In this document: in pieces, positions 26,211 through 35,034 of the stretch
Position numbering within the stretch: the stretch's first letter is position 1
How the letters are laid out: each line of letters starts with the position of its first letter
Assembly (NCBI RefSeq): GCF_001723605.1
Contig: NZ_CP017111.1
Coordinates: 1,674,001 to 1,738,000, forward strand
Direction: 5' to 3'
DNA length: 64,000 bases
Source: Sulfurospirillum halorespirans DSM 13726
Lineage (GTDB): Bacteria > Campylobacterota > Campylobacteria > Campylobacterales > Sulfurospirillaceae
The notes under the pieces: generated by a model
Databases searched by the model: none
Seen by the model: the letters and a program-made list of their open reading frames with translations, nothing else
Told to the model about the DNA's origin: nothing
Position numbers and translations under genes: made by a program

Positions 26211-27023
26211 TTACTTGATCGTTACTTTTGCATTTTTTCTGAGTGTTTTAGCTTTATCGGCTACTAGAATACGGAATTTTTCCATTTTTAAGCCATTTTC
26301 AATTTGCGCTTTAACCACGTCAAACGTTGCTTTTTCAGCTGCTTTGGTATCTTCCACTAAAATAACATGGAAACCGAATTGTGTTTGAACAGGCGTTTTA
26401 GTGATTTCACCTTTTTTAAGTGCAAATGCTGCATCTGAGAAAGGTTTTACCATTTGATTGGCTGCAAACCAACCAAGTTCACCGCCACCTTGACCGCTAG
26501 GTCCTGTTGATTTAGTCGTTGCAAGCTCAACAAATTTGTCATTGAGTTTTTGACCACTAAGACCGTCTAATTCTTTAATGACATCTTTCGCTTCTTGCTC
26601 AGTTTTAACAAGTACGTGTCGTGCTTTAACCGTTGCAGGTTGCATAAATTTGTCAGCGTTTTTGTCATAATAATCTTTCACATCTTTAGCATCTACTTTA
26701 ACGCCATCGTAGATTTTTTTCATCCAAACTTCAAGAGCAAGGTCGGCTTTGATACGCTTAAGCGCTTCAGCATAATCTTTCTCTTTTTCAACACCACTTT
26801 TGGTTGCTTCTGTGGTTAAAAGTTTACGCTCAACTGCTTGTTCAACAATTTTTTGCTTCGCATCTGCGGGAAGTTCTTCAAACTTTGCACCTTGCATTGC
26901 GCGCATAAGCACTGCAATGTCTTGATCGTTCACATCTTCACCGTTGACAGTTGCATAAACGGTTGCATTTAAACTTACACTTAATACTGCCGCAGCAATA
27001 CTGCTTAGAATAACTTTTTTCAC
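26211..27023 (-). CDS. Periplasmic peptidyl-prolyl isomerase, PEB4-like
   Basis: The 270-residue protein has a signal peptide (VKKVILSSIAAAVLSVSLNA), a SurA-type N-terminal helical region and a parvulin domain (ARHVLVKTEQEAKDVIKEL, GGGELGWFAANQMVKPF, TQFGFHVILVED). Length and layout match PEB4 (Cj0596) of Campylobacter, a chaperone for outer-membrane proteins and adhesion. I chose the GTG at 27023 because AAGGATC stands before it; the frame extends about 50 codons upstream without a ribosome site. A TACAAT -10 lies at 27052-27057. It is followed closely by fba, an order also seen in Campylobacter. Confidence 0.92.
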   Translation of the reverse strand: MKKVILSSIAAAVLSVSLNATVYATVNGEDVNDQDIAVLMRAMQGAKFEELPADAKQKIVEQAVERKLLTTEATKSGVEKEKDYAEALKRIKADLALEVWMKKIYDGVKVDAKDVKDYYDKNADKFMQPATVKARHVLVKTEQEAKDVIKELDGLSGQKLNDKFVELATTKSTGPSGQGGGELGWFAANQMVKPFSDAAFALKKGEITKTPVQTQFGFHVILVEDTKAAEKATFDVVKAQIENGLKMEKFRILVADKAKTLRKNAKVTIK

Positions 27024-27051
27024 TAAGATCCTTTTATAAATTAATACGCGT

Positions 27052-27057
27052 ATTGTA
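27052..27057 (-). promoter_or_regulatory. -10 box of the PEB4-like gene
   Basis: TACAAT on the minus strand, 29 bases before the GTG start; no clear -35. Confidence 0.45.
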
Positions 27058-27111
27058 CCCCAAATCTTATTACTATTTCTTAAATGAAATGTTAATTTTA
27101 AGGATTGTCGG

Positions 27112-27117
27112 TATAAT
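27112..27117 (+). promoter_or_regulatory. -10 box of nth
   Basis: TATAAT lies 25 bases before the nth start in the divergent gap with the PEB4-like gene. Confidence 0.45.
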
Positions 27118-27141
27118 TTTTCAAAAACAGATGAGAATGAA

Positions 27142-27783
27142 ATGAAAAAAGCCACCCAAAAAGAGATTGCCACCATTAAAGCTCTTTTTTTAGAACACTA
27201 TGAAAGTGCCGTTACCGAACTCAAATACAGCTCTTTGTACGAACTCTTAGTCTCTGTGATGCTCTCAGCCCAATGCACCGATAAACGGGTCAATCTCATC
27301 ACCCCTGCGCTGTTTGAGCGCTATCCTGATGCTGCGTCACTTTCCGTTGCCGATCTTGATGAGGTCAAATCGTTCATCAACTCTTGCTCTTTTTTCAACA
27401 ATAAAGCGACCAATCTTCTTAAAATGGCTCAAAAAGTGGTCGAACTCTATGATGGCGAAATTCCCTTGGATGAGCAAAAACTGATGGGTCTGGCAGGTGT
27501 CGGGCAAAAAACAGCGCATGTTGTCATGATCGAATACGCCAATGCCAACTTAATGGCCGTCGACACCCATGTTTTTCGTGTATCACACCGTTTGGGACTC
27601 TCAAGCGCTAAAACAGCGATTAAAACCGAAGAGGAGTTGACGAAGATTTTTAAAAATGATCTGCACACCCTTCACCAAGCGATGGTGCTTTTTGGCAGAT
27701 ACACCTGTAAAGCCGTCCATCCCATGTGTGAAGCGTGTTTTTTAAACGCCTATTGTAAAACAACGCAAACGTTTAAGGTCTAA
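27142..27783 (+). CDS. nth: Endonuclease III
   Basis: Nth removes oxidised pyrimidines and nicks abasic sites. The 213 residues contain the helix-hairpin-helix LAGVGQKTAHVVM with the catalytic lysine, the catalytic aspartate in AVDTHVFRVSHRLGL, and the four-cysteine Fe-S loop (C-X6-C-X2-C-X5-C) near the C-terminus. It is divergent from the PEB4-like gene and ends two bases before a convergent gene. Confidence 0.97.
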   Translation: MKKATQKEIATIKALFLEHYESAVTELKYSSLYELLVSVMLSAQCTDKRVNLITPALFERYPDAASLSVADLDEVKSFINSCSFFNNKATNLLKMAQKVVELYDGEIPLDEQKLMGLAGVGQKTAHVVMIEYANANLMAVDTHVFRVSHRLGLSSAKTAIKTEEELTKIFKNDLHTLHQAMVLFGRYTCKAVHPMCEACFLNAYCKTTQTFKV

Positions 27784-27784
27784 A

Positions 27785-28348
27785 TTACCCCGTAACGGTG
27801 TCGATCCATTTGATAGAGCAGCCTTGCGAAGGGTGTTGCACTTTGGGAGCATCTTGTTTGCTAAAGAGCATCATCACCGCTTCTCTAAGCTCTTCTTCTT
27901 TGACACTGCGTGCATCTTGCCAGTTATCATCCAATCTTCCATGATAATAGAGTTTTGCGTCACCATCAAATAAAAAAATGTCAGGCGTGCAGACTGCACC
28001 CAAACTTTTGGCGACATCTTGGTTTTCATCGATAAGATAAGGAAAGTCGATGCTCATCTCAGCGATTTTATCAAGCATGTGTGAAGGTGAATCTTCGGGG
28101 TAATTAGGGTGAATATTGGGATTGATCGCCACGGTGCCAATGTCTAATTTTTTCGCAAATTCAGCCACCGTGATCAACCGCTTCCAAATAGCGTTGGAAT
28201 AGGGGCAATGATTGCACATCACAGCGATCATAAAACCACCTTTTCCAAACAGTTCTTGACTCTTAAAACGTTTTCCATTCGGATCTTCAAGTTCAAAATG
28301 CTCGAGTGTTTTGCCAAGCTCAAGTGAAGCAGAGTGTACCAGTGCCAT
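27785..28348 (-). CDS. Thioredoxin-fold redoxin (AhpC/TSA-like)
   Basis: The 187-residue cytoplasmic protein has a thioredoxin/peroxiredoxin fold with a CNHCPYSNAIWKRL active site near residue 46 and a partner loop GAVCTPDIFLFD. The CNHCPY form is found in a widespread redoxin family whose biochemical role is not settled. It ends in VTG and abuts nth convergently. It starts just after pepD on the same strand and is probably cotranscribed with it. Confidence 0.88.
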   Translation of the reverse strand: MALVHSASLELGKTLEHFELEDPNGKRFKSQELFGKGGFMIAVMCNHCPYSNAIWKRLITVAEFAKKLDIGTVAINPNIHPNYPEDSPSHMLDKIAEMSIDFPYLIDENQDVAKSLGAVCTPDIFLFDGDAKLYYHGRLDDNWQDARSVKEEELREAVMMLFSKQDAPKVQHPSQGCSIKWIDTVTG

Positions 28349-28351
28349 GAT

Positions 28352-29641
28352 TTAATCCTTGTAGGTATTTATAATTTTTTGAACGATGGAAGCCGTGTTG
28401 TAAACAGAGACAAGATCGCACTCTTCTCTGAGAGAATGCGGATAACGAATCGTGGGTCCTATGGAGACCGCTTCGATTTTTTGAGGTTGTCTTGCAATCA
28501 ACTCACCACACTCAAGTCCTGCATGAATGGCTTTAAAAGGAGCATGCGCATAAATACTCTGCATCGCTTCTTGAACACGAAGCGCAAAAGGTGTGACTTC
28601 GGGCTTCCATGCACCATGCCAACCTTCTTGCGTTACGTCAAAGCCAAGTGCTTTAAAAAACGCCTCTGTTTCTCCTGCTAGTATAGCCAAATTTTCATCA
28701 TCCATCGCTCTAGCTGCGCAGTCCAGTCGTAGCACGCCATTGCTATTGGAAATCACTCCCAGATTGATGCTCATCGAAGGAATATCAAGCACCCTATCCC
28801 ACTCACGAACACCTTGTGCAAACGCGCCAAGCGCTTTCATGATAGCATTGGACGCTGCAATAAAATGCGTATAATTACTTCGCTCTAAAGGCTTTACATG
28901 TAAACGTGAATCGTTTACATGTAAAGGTGTTTTGGACGCCACAATCGCCGTTGCACTCTTAGGAATCGCATTGCGTCTCTCACCGCCTTCTAGCGCGATC
29001 AAAACGACATCTTGGTTTAAAAGCTCATACCCAAGCGCTTTAATGGCGGAGGGGATTTTTTTATCAATATCAACCCCCGAATGTCCGCCTAAAAAATCAA
29101 ACGCGTGAATCTCATACACATACGCAAAATCTTCCAAAGGTTCATACTGAAGGCTCAAAGAGGCAATAACATCCACACCACCTGCACACCCGATGTAAAT
29201 TTCACCCTCTTCTTCGGCATCCAAATTGAGTAAGCATGCAGATTTTAAAGGCATAGTAAACTGCATCGCACCAATAAGTCCCACCTCTTCATCGACGGTA
29301 AAAAGACATTCAAGATTTTCGTTATGCTCCATCGCCCAAAACATCATCGCCATGCCCATGCCATTATCCGCACCAAGCGTAGAGTTTTTGGCTCGTATGA
29401 TCCCCTTTTCTATTACAATTTCTATGTTTTGAGTATCACCAATGCAGACCATGTCGTAATGCGCTTGCAAACAGACTTGGGGAGAACCTTTTTGACATAA
29501 GATATTGCCGATGGCATCTTCGAGCACCACAAAATCATGCGTTTGCGCAAATGCTTTAATCGCCTCTTTCATCTGAGTGGTATGATAACTGCAACGAGGA
29601 ATGGCGGTAATTGCTCTAAAATGTTCTACTATTTGCTCCAT
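28352..29641 (-). CDS. pepD: Aminoacyl-histidine dipeptidase (Xaa-His dipeptidase)
   Basis: PepD is a cytoplasmic M20/M28-type zinc dipeptidase that cleaves peptides such as carnosine. Zinc-ligand segments QAHYDMV, DNGMGMAMM, DEEVGLIGA and LDAEEEGEIYIGCAGG are clear; the C-terminus retains HAGLECGEL. I chose the ATG at 29641 because the upstream frame has no ribosome site. TATAAT lies at 29675-29680. Two exact palindrome copies 21 bases apart (28893 and 28914) encode LHVN and LHVK in the middle of the protein. Length is 429 residues. Confidence 0.93.
   Translation of the reverse strand: MEQIVEHFRAITAIPRCSYHTTQMKEAIKAFAQTHDFVVLEDAIGNILCQKGSPQVCLQAHYDMVCIGDTQNIEIVIEKGIIRAKNSTLGADNGMGMAMMFWAMEHNENLECLFTVDEEVGLIGAMQFTMPLKSACLLNLDAEEEGEIYIGCAGGVDVIASLSLQYEPLEDFAYVYEIHAFDFLGGHSGVDIDKKIPSAIKALGYELLNQDVVLIALEGGERRNAIPKSATAIVASKTPLHVNDSRLHVKPLERSNYTHFIAASNAIMKALGAFAQGVREWDRVLDIPSMSINLGVISNSNGVLRLDCAARAMDDENLAILAGETEAFFKALGFDVTQEGWHGAWKPEVTPFALRVQEAMQSIYAHAPFKAIHAGLECGELIARQPQKIEAVSIGPTIRYPHSLREECDLVSVYNTASIVQKIINTYKD
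28893..28904. repeat. Iterated palindrome in pepD (pair, first)
   Basis: Exact 12-mer, read as LHVK; its partner is centred 21 bases away. Confidence 0.9.
28914..28925. repeat. Iterated palindrome in pepD (pair, second)
   Basis: Exact 12-mer, read as LHVN; two helical turns from the first copy, so both would lie on one face of the DNA. Confidence 0.9.
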
Positions 29642-29674
29642 CAAAACCCTTGAAAATTTAATAAATGAAATGCT

Positions 29675-29680
29675 ATTATA
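29675..29680 (-). promoter_or_regulatory. -10 box of pepD
   Basis: TATAAT on the minus strand, 34 bases before the chosen pepD start; it lies just upstream of the divergent lipoprotein gene. Confidence 0.45.
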
Positions 29681-29686
29681 CAACCC

Positions 29687-29917
29687 ATGAAAACAATATT
29701 AATCCTTCTCACTGCACTTCTTTTACAAGGTTGTCTCTATTTTAACGATCGAGGCGTATCGAATCGTTACTACAATGGTTGTAAAGAATACTACGATGGT
29801 ATGGGCATCTACCACAAAGAGTGCGATGAAAACTTGGTTGAATACAAAACCGTGACCGATGGCGTTTCAAAAGGGGTCGACAAGAGTGTTGAAGCCACTA
29901 AAAGCCTGTTTGAATAA
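29687..29917 (+). CDS. Small lipoprotein
   Basis: The 76-residue product has a lipoprotein signal (MKTILILLTALLLQGC) with the lipobox LLQGC at residues 12-16. The mature part is charged, with two further cysteines and several tyrosines, and ends in a helical segment. It should be anchored in the inner or outer membrane. It lies 6 bases before cmoB and is probably on the same transcript, though no functional link is evident. Confidence 0.8.
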   Translation: MKTILILLTALLLQGCLYFNDRGVSNRYYNGCKEYYDGMGIYHKECDENLVEYKTVTDGVSKGVDKSVEATKSLFE

Positions 29918-29923
29918 GCCTGT

Positions 29924-30823
29924 ATGCCTTTAAATAAAATTCGCCAAGAGCGACTAGCGTGGCTAGAATGGAAAGATATTGCACCGATGCGAGAAGCCCT
30001 CGCCTCTCTTCCTAAGATTGAAAACATCACCACAACTTTGGGCAATAGCATCCACATAGATGCTTTACATGTAAACGATTCTGACAAAGAGATCATCAAA
30101 GAATACACCCTTGCCCTTCGTCCTTGGCGAAAGGGTCCTTTTGAGCTGTTTAATACCTTTATAGACACCGAATGGCAAAGCTTTATCAAGTACAATCTCT
30201 TAGAACCCTATTTTAATTTGGAAGGCAAAATCGTTGGAGACATTGGCTGTAACAACGGCTATTATCTCTTTCGTATGCTTTCACACAAACCTAAAAAACT
30301 GGTTGGGTTTGATCCTTCTGCTTTGTATAAAACGCAGTTTGATTTTATCAACCATTTTCTCAAAAGTGATATTGTCTACGAAATGTTAGGCGTTGAACAT
30401 CTGCCTTTGTATGAACATAAATTCGATACCCTCTTTTGTTTAGGCGTTCTCTACCACCGAAGCGACCCAATTCAAACCCTTAAAGCACTCTACCAAGGAC
30501 TCAATCCTGATGGAGAGCTTATTTTAGATACGTTTATGGTAGATGGAGACACCCCTGTGGCACTTTGTCCCTCAAAAACCTACTCTAAAATTCCCAATGT
30601 CTATTTTGTGCCAACCATTCCAGCTCTGACAAATTGGTTAGAACGTGCAAAATTTAAGGACATTGAAGTCCTAGAGATCAAAAAAACCGATGCTTCTGAA
30701 CAGCGTAAAACCGAGTGGATTTACGGTGAAAGTTTGGAGCATTTTCTTGACCCACTTCATCCTGATTTGACGATAGAAGGCTACCCTGCACCTCAAAGGG
30801 TCTATATTAAAGCAAAACGTTAA
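29924..30823 (+). CDS. cmoB: tRNA U34 carboxymethyltransferase
   Basis: CmoB transfers a carboxymethyl group from carboxy-SAM to 5-hydroxyuridine in tRNA position 34, giving cmo5U. The SAM-type motif is [31 protein letters not shown] and [11 protein letters not shown] are family signatures, and the length of 299 residues fits. Its partner CmoA, which makes carboxy-SAM, is also in this window (50434-51144). A palindrome copy (30064) encodes LHVN. Confidence 0.95.
   Translation: MPLNKIRQERLAWLEWKDIAPMREALASLPKIENITTTLGNSIHIDALHVNDSDKEIIKEYTLALRPWRKGPFELFNTFIDTEWQSFIKYNLLEPYFNLEGKIVGDIGCNNGYYLFRMLSHKPKKLVGFDPSALYKTQFDFINHFLKSDIVYEMLGVEHLPLYEHKFDTLFCLGVLYHRSDPIQTLKALYQGLNPDGELILDTFMVDGDTPVALCPSKTYSKIPNVYFVPTIPALTNWLERAKFKDIEVLEIKKTDASEQRKTEWIYGESLEHFLDPLHPDLTIEGYPAPQRVYIKAKR
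30064..30075. repeat. Iterated palindrome in cmoB
   Basis: Exact 12-mer, read as LHVN within [10 protein letters not shown]; pepD has the similar peptide LHVNDS by the same route. Confidence 0.9.
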
Positions 30824-30891
30824 ATCAGTCGATTTGCTCACATCTAAAGAATAAAACAAATGTTTGATAACAATAATAGCAAGGATGCTTT

Positions 30892-31437
30892 ATGGCAAAG
30901 AATAACGCGGGATTAGTCAAAGATATGATCGATAACACCACCAATTTTGAAGATGACTTAGAACTGTTGGATGACACGTCTCTTGATTCTGCCAATTTTT
31001 TAAATGACAATCTTAAAACCCATCTCAAAATTAAAAGTACTCTCGTTGGCAATCTTGTAGCCATGGCAAAAAACACCTCAAAAGTTGTTTTACAAACCAC
31101 TCATGATATGAGCGTTGATGAGTTTGGGCTGATTCACAGTGGGTTTCTCTTTGGTTCAGCAGAATATGCAGCCGTGGCAGCTGTGAATGAGCCCAATGTC
31201 GTTGTCATTGGCTGTCGTTCAAAGTTTTTTGCGCCTGCCAAAGTGGGGGATCTAATCACGTTTGAAGCCAAAGGGCGTTTTGAAGATGCGCGTAAACGCG
31301 AGATCAAAGTGATTGGCATGATCAATGAAATCAAAGTGTTTGAAGGACTCTTTCAAGCTGTTTTACTTGAGAAACATATCCTTCAAACAAAAATTGATGA
31401 GCTACAAGCCAGTTTCAACCCCAAAGATTTAGCCTAA
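30892..31437 (+). CDS. Hotdog-fold thioesterase-like protein
   Basis: The 181-residue protein has a PaaI-like hotdog domain in its C-terminal two thirds, with GLIHSGFLFGSAEYAAV in the position of the catalytic helix. The first 55 residues are acidic and helical (FEDDLELLDDTSLDS). The role is probably acyl-CoA or related thioester binding or hydrolysis; the substrate is unknown. Its last codons overlap the end of the convergent MBL gene by 9 bases. Confidence 0.8.
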   Translation: MAKNNAGLVKDMIDNTTNFEDDLELLDDTSLDSANFLNDNLKTHLKIKSTLVGNLVAMAKNTSKVVLQTTHDMSVDEFGLIHSGFLFGSAEYAAVAAVNEPNVVVIGCRSKFFAPAKVGDLITFEAKGRFEDARKREIKVIGMINEIKVFEGLFQAVLLEKHILQTKIDELQASFNPKDLA

Positions 31438-32028
31438 AAAACTAAACCAATACGGTACATTTTTTTGTTCAACTTTAAGCGTTGTCCTTTCTCCATGTCC
31501 TGGAAAAATTTCCCAATCTGCATCGATTTGTAGGAATTTTTCCAAACTTTGACGCATTTGATCACTGCTACTATAGGGAAAATCATACCGACCAATCGAA
31601 TTTTTAAAGATAAAATCTCCACTAAACAGTGTATTGCCAATTAAAATAGCACTGCAGCCAGGTGTGTGTCCTGGAAAATGCAAAAACTGCACCACAATAC
31701 CTTCTAGTTCAAAGCGTTGATCACCCACAACTTTGACATCGGCGTAACTTGCGGGTGTGCCTTGAATAAAAGGATCGCTCTCTAACATAAAACAGTCCTC
31801 AATCGGGGCATAAAGAGGAATATGAAGCGCTTTTACCAGTGCTGCGTTGCTCCACACATGGTCAAAATGACCGTGCGTATTTAAAATGGCAATAGGATGC
31901 GATACCTGGGCTAACACCCATTCTGCCGCTTCCATTCCAGGGTCAATAATAATCTCTTTGCCGTCTATTGTAACGATGTAACAATTGGTTCCATAAGCGC
32001 CACACGCTCTACTTTTGATCTGCATCAT
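31429..32028 (-). CDS. Metallo-beta-lactamase-fold hydrolase (glyoxalase II-like)
   Basis: The 199-residue protein carries the two-metal motif NTHGHFDHVWSN (HxHxDH), FPGHTPGCSAIL, SGDFIFKNSIGRYDFP and PGHGERTTL, in the order of the small glyoxalase II/thioesterase branch. The same gene type precedes nadE in Campylobacter. It would hydrolyse a thioester such as S-lactoylglutathione analogues, but the substrate is not known in organisms without glutathione. Confidence 0.9.
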   Translation of the reverse strand: MMQIKSRACGAYGTNCYIVTIDGKEIIIDPGMEAAEWVLAQVSHPIAILNTHGHFDHVWSNAALVKALHIPLYAPIEDCFMLESDPFIQGTPASYADVKVVGDQRFELEGIVVQFLHFPGHTPGCSAILIGNTLFSGDFIFKNSIGRYDFPYSSSDQMRQSLEKFLQIDADWEIFPGHGERTTLKVEQKNVPYWFSFLG

Positions 32029-32117
32029 TCACTTCTTTTGATTGTTTTTTTTATTTTAACACAACTCATCTAATTTTGCTTTGGAAGCTTAAAAGATTGC
32101 ATTAATTTTAAGTTTAG

Positions 32118-32123
32118 TATAAT
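32118..32123 (+). promoter_or_regulatory. -10 box of the nadE operon
   Basis: TATAAT lies 34 bases upstream of nadE; TTGCAT stands 15 bases before it. This probably drives nadE, the DegT-fold gene and lpxK. Confidence 0.5.
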
Positions 32124-32156
32124 TGGAATGTTGCTCAAATTGCTTATAAGGTTACC

Positions 32157-32927
32157 ATGATGAACAAATACCAATCCATTGAAAATTTTTTAATTAAGTT
32201 CCTTCAAGATGAGGTGCAAAAAGCTGGTTTTTCTAAAGTGGTTTTGGGTATCAGCGGCGGCGTAGATTCGGCTGTTGTTGCTATTCTTGCCCATAAAACT
32301 TTTGGTGATAATTTACTAGGAATCATGCTTCCTGCGTCGACTTCAAGTCGTGCAAGTTTAGAGCATGCGAGCGAGCTTTGCCAAAAATTTGGCATTAAGG
32401 TCGAGAAAATTCCTGTTGGTCCTCTAGTCGATACCTACTTTCACGATAAAAAAGATGCTTCAAAACTTCGCATTGGTAATTTTAGTGCACGTATGCGTAT
32501 GTCGGTTCTTTACGATATTTCAGCACGTGAAAATGCGCTTGTGTTAGGTACGGGCAATAAAAGTGAAATTTTGCTCGGATACGGCACTATTTTTGGCGAT
32601 TTAGCGTGTGCGATCAATCCTATTGGCGGACTCTATAAAAGCGAAATTTTTGAATTTGCAGCTTATCTTGGTGTTCCAAGTTCCATCCTTAGCAAAGCAC
32701 CTTCCGCAGATCTTTGGGAAGACCAAAGTGATGAGGGCGAGTTTGGATTTAGTTATGCCCAGATTGATAAAGTGCTGTACGCACACATTGAAGAGGGAAA
32801 AGACAAAGAAGCCCTCCTTGCCTCTGGTTTTGAGAAAGAGCTTGTTGAAATGGCATTAGAGCGCATCGCAAGTAATCTTTTTAAAGGAAAACTTCCAACC
32901 ATTGCTGATTTGTCAGCGGTAAAATAA
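32157..32927 (+). CDS. nadE: NAD+ synthase, ammonia-dependent
   Basis: NadE amidates nicotinate adenine dinucleotide to NAD. The PP-loop SGGVDSAVVAI is at about residue 35, followed by GTGNKSEILLGYGTIFGD and SKAPSADLWEDQSDE. The 256-residue length means there is no glutaminase domain, so it uses ammonia. AAGGT precedes the first ATG; a second ATG follows at once. It heads nadE - DegT - lpxK. Confidence 0.97.
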   Translation: MMNKYQSIENFLIKFLQDEVQKAGFSKVVLGISGGVDSAVVAILAHKTFGDNLLGIMLPASTSSRASLEHASELCQKFGIKVEKIPVGPLVDTYFHDKKDASKLRIGNFSARMRMSVLYDISARENALVLGTGNKSEILLGYGTIFGDLACAINPIGGLYKSEIFEFAAYLGVPSSILSKAPSADLWEDQSDEGEFGFSYAQIDKVLYAHIEEGKDKEALLASGFEKELVEMALERIASNLFKGKLPTIADLSAVK

Positions 32928-32936
32928 AGGATAACT

Positions 32937-34070
32937 ATGAGAGAAATACCGTTTTATAAACCATTTATCGACCAAAGAGAAAAGACACTTATCAATGAAG
33001 TTTTGGATTTAGAAAAAGCAAACAAAGTTGAAACCCTTGAAAAAGAGTTTATAAAATACACAGGATGCGGTGACGCTATCTCTACCGTAAACGGAACAGC
33101 GGCGATGCACCTTGCGATGTGCGCTCTGGATCTTAAACGCGGTGATAAAATCATCTGCTCTGTTAATGCGTTCCCCTCCGTTGCCGAGGTTGTGCGCCAT
33201 TTTGATGCTGAGCCTATCTTTGTAGACATTGACAAAGATGATTTTAACATCGATATTGACCAACTTGAGAGCGTTTTGAAAAACAATAAAGCCAAAAAGC
33301 TCAAAGGGGCATTTATCAGCCATATTGCAGGTCAACCTACGGACATGGCGCGTATTTATGAGTTGGCTAAAATTTATGATATTAAAATTATCGAAGATGC
33401 CACAGCCGCACTTGGTGCTACCTACAATGGTAAAAAAATTGGTTCATTAGAGGCAGACATCACCGTCTTTCGTTTCAATCCACAATCCAATAATTCCGTT
33501 TCCAGTGCAGGAATGATGACTACCAAAGATCCTGAACTCTCCGAGCGTGCACGTTTGCTTCGTAACCACGCACTTGTGGGCGAAGGTTGGGATAAATTTG
33601 GTAACCTTGGGTATGTGTATGATGTGGTTGATATTGGTCTTAAATACGACCTTAATGAGCTTAATGCGGCATACGCGATTGGTCAATTGGAAAAAAATGA
33701 GAGCTTTATTGAACGTCGAATGGAAATTGCAGACATTTATAACCGCGAACTCGCTTCGTGCCCCCATGTAAGCACTCCGATTAAAAAACGCGATCACGTT
33801 TATGCACAGTACATTATTAAAATTGACAAAAACCGAGATAACTTTGCAAAAGAGCTTAAAGAACGTGGTATTTACACAGGGCTTCATTACATTCCATTGC
33901 ACCTTTTGAGCTACTACAAACACAAATATACCTTACGCGTCAATGACTTTCCAAAAGCGCTGAGCAATTACCAACAAATTTTATCACTCCCCATCTACTC
34001 AAGTCTAACTGATAAAGATGTGCTTCATATTTGTGAACAGATTAAAGAGATTGCTAAGAACCGTGTTTAA
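32937..34070 (+). CDS. DegT/DnrJ-fold protein lacking the PLP lysine
   Basis: The 377-residue protein has the fold-type I layout of sugar aminotransferases: PFYKPFIDQREKTLINEVL, VNGTAAMHLAM, the PLP-ring aspartate in KIIEDATAALGAT, and the C-terminal YAQYIIKI. The internal-aldimine segment normally reads SFxxxKxxTxGEGG. Here it reads RFNPQSNNSVSSAG, with serine in place of the lysine and without the glycine/glutamate tail. It may therefore be a PMP-dependent dehydratase-like enzyme, as RfbH-type proteins are with histidine, or a non-catalytic protein. It lies between nadE and lpxK and may serve cell-surface sugar synthesis. Confidence 0.85.
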   Translation: MREIPFYKPFIDQREKTLINEVLDLEKANKVETLEKEFIKYTGCGDAISTVNGTAAMHLAMCALDLKRGDKIICSVNAFPSVAEVVRHFDAEPIFVDIDKDDFNIDIDQLESVLKNNKAKKLKGAFISHIAGQPTDMARIYELAKIYDIKIIEDATAALGATYNGKKIGSLEADITVFRFNPQSNNSVSSAGMMTTKDPELSERARLLRNHALVGEGWDKFGNLGYVYDVVDIGLKYDLNELNAAYAIGQLEKNESFIERRMEIADIYNRELASCPHVSTPIKKRDHVYAQYIIKIDKNRDNFAKELKERGIYTGLHYIPLHLLSYYKHKYTLRVNDFPKALSNYQQILSLPIYSSLTDKDVLHICEQIKEIAKNRV

Positions 34071-35001
34071 CCGCTCACGTTTTGTTCTCTGGGTAGAAGC
34101 CTATCTCTTCTACCCTACCTCTTTTTTTCAACGACTTTTATCGTACCTTTTACTCCCGCTTAGTGCAGTGTATTGCGCCGTTGTTCTGGGCAAACGCTTC
34201 TTCTATCGCAAACGAAAACTCTTTTTTACCATACCCATTGTCAGCATTGGCAATCTTACCGTTGGAGGCAATGGTAAAACACCATTTTGTATCGCGTTAG
34301 CCAAAGAACACTCCTCTATCGCCATCATTCTTCGAGGCTATGGACGAAAATCGCATGGACTTATTTTGGTCTCCGATAACGGTCAAATTATGTGCGATGC
34401 CTTAGCCAGTGGTGATGAAGCGATGCTGTATGCAAAATCTCTCCCTGACGCGACAGTGATTGTGAGTGAAGACCGTGTCGAGGCGATTCGCTTTGCCAAA
34501 AAAAAAGGAGCGAAAATCATCTTTTTAGACGATGGCTTTTCCAAAAGTTATATCTCGAAGATCGACATTCTCCTCAAACCCGTTCCCGAACCACCTAATA
34601 GCTTTTGCATACCCAGTGGACCGTACCGAGAACCACGGTTTCTTTACAAATTTGCCGATCTGATTGTCTCAGAAGGCAATGATTTTGTGCGCCATGTCGA
34701 AGTCTTAAACGCAAGCAAGCGCATGCTTTTGGTTACGGCTATCTCCAAACCCAGTCGTTTAGACGCGTATCTTCCAGAGAATGTCATTGGGAAAATCAGC
34801 TTTGAAGACCATTACATGTACACTGAAAAAGAGCTTGAAAATCTCCTTTTACAACACAACGCCACGACGATTTTAACCACCCAAAAAGATGCTGTCAAAA
34901 TGGCAACGTTTGATATTCCGCTCTCCATTCTCAAACTTGAAGTTGAAATCTTCCCCGAAACACTCGCAAAAATCAACACACTTTTAGCTCCTAAACGCTA
35001 A
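34063..35001 (+). CDS. lpxK: Tetraacyldisaccharide 4'-kinase
   Basis: LpxK phosphorylates the lipid A precursor disaccharide at the inner membrane. An N-terminal membrane helix (LLSYLLLPLSAVYCAVVL) is followed by the Walker A loop GNLTVGGNGKTPF and IIFLDDGFS. I placed the start at GTG 34063 because it gives the family N-terminus (RFVLWVEAYLFYPTSF) and overlaps the previous stop by 8 bases. The frame is open from 34018, and a TTG at 34051 is another option. Length 312 residues. The order nadE-lpxK-thrC-kdsB is shared with Campylobacter. Confidence 0.9.
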   Translation: MFNRSRFVLWVEAYLFYPTSFFQRLLSYLLLPLSAVYCAVVLGKRFFYRKRKLFFTIPIVSIGNLTVGGNGKTPFCIALAKEHSSIAIILRGYGRKSHGLILVSDNGQIMCDALASGDEAMLYAKSLPDATVIVSEDRVEAIRFAKKKGAKIIFLDDGFSKSYISKIDILLKPVPEPPNSFCIPSGPYREPRFLYKFADLIVSEGNDFVRHVEVLNASKRMLLVTAISKPSRLDAYLPENVIGKISFEDHYMYTEKELENLLLQHNATTILTTQKDAVKMATFDIPLSILKLEVEIFPETLAKINTLLAPKR

Positions 35002-35034
35002 AATAAGGGATTAACCTTTACACAAGGATTTGCT

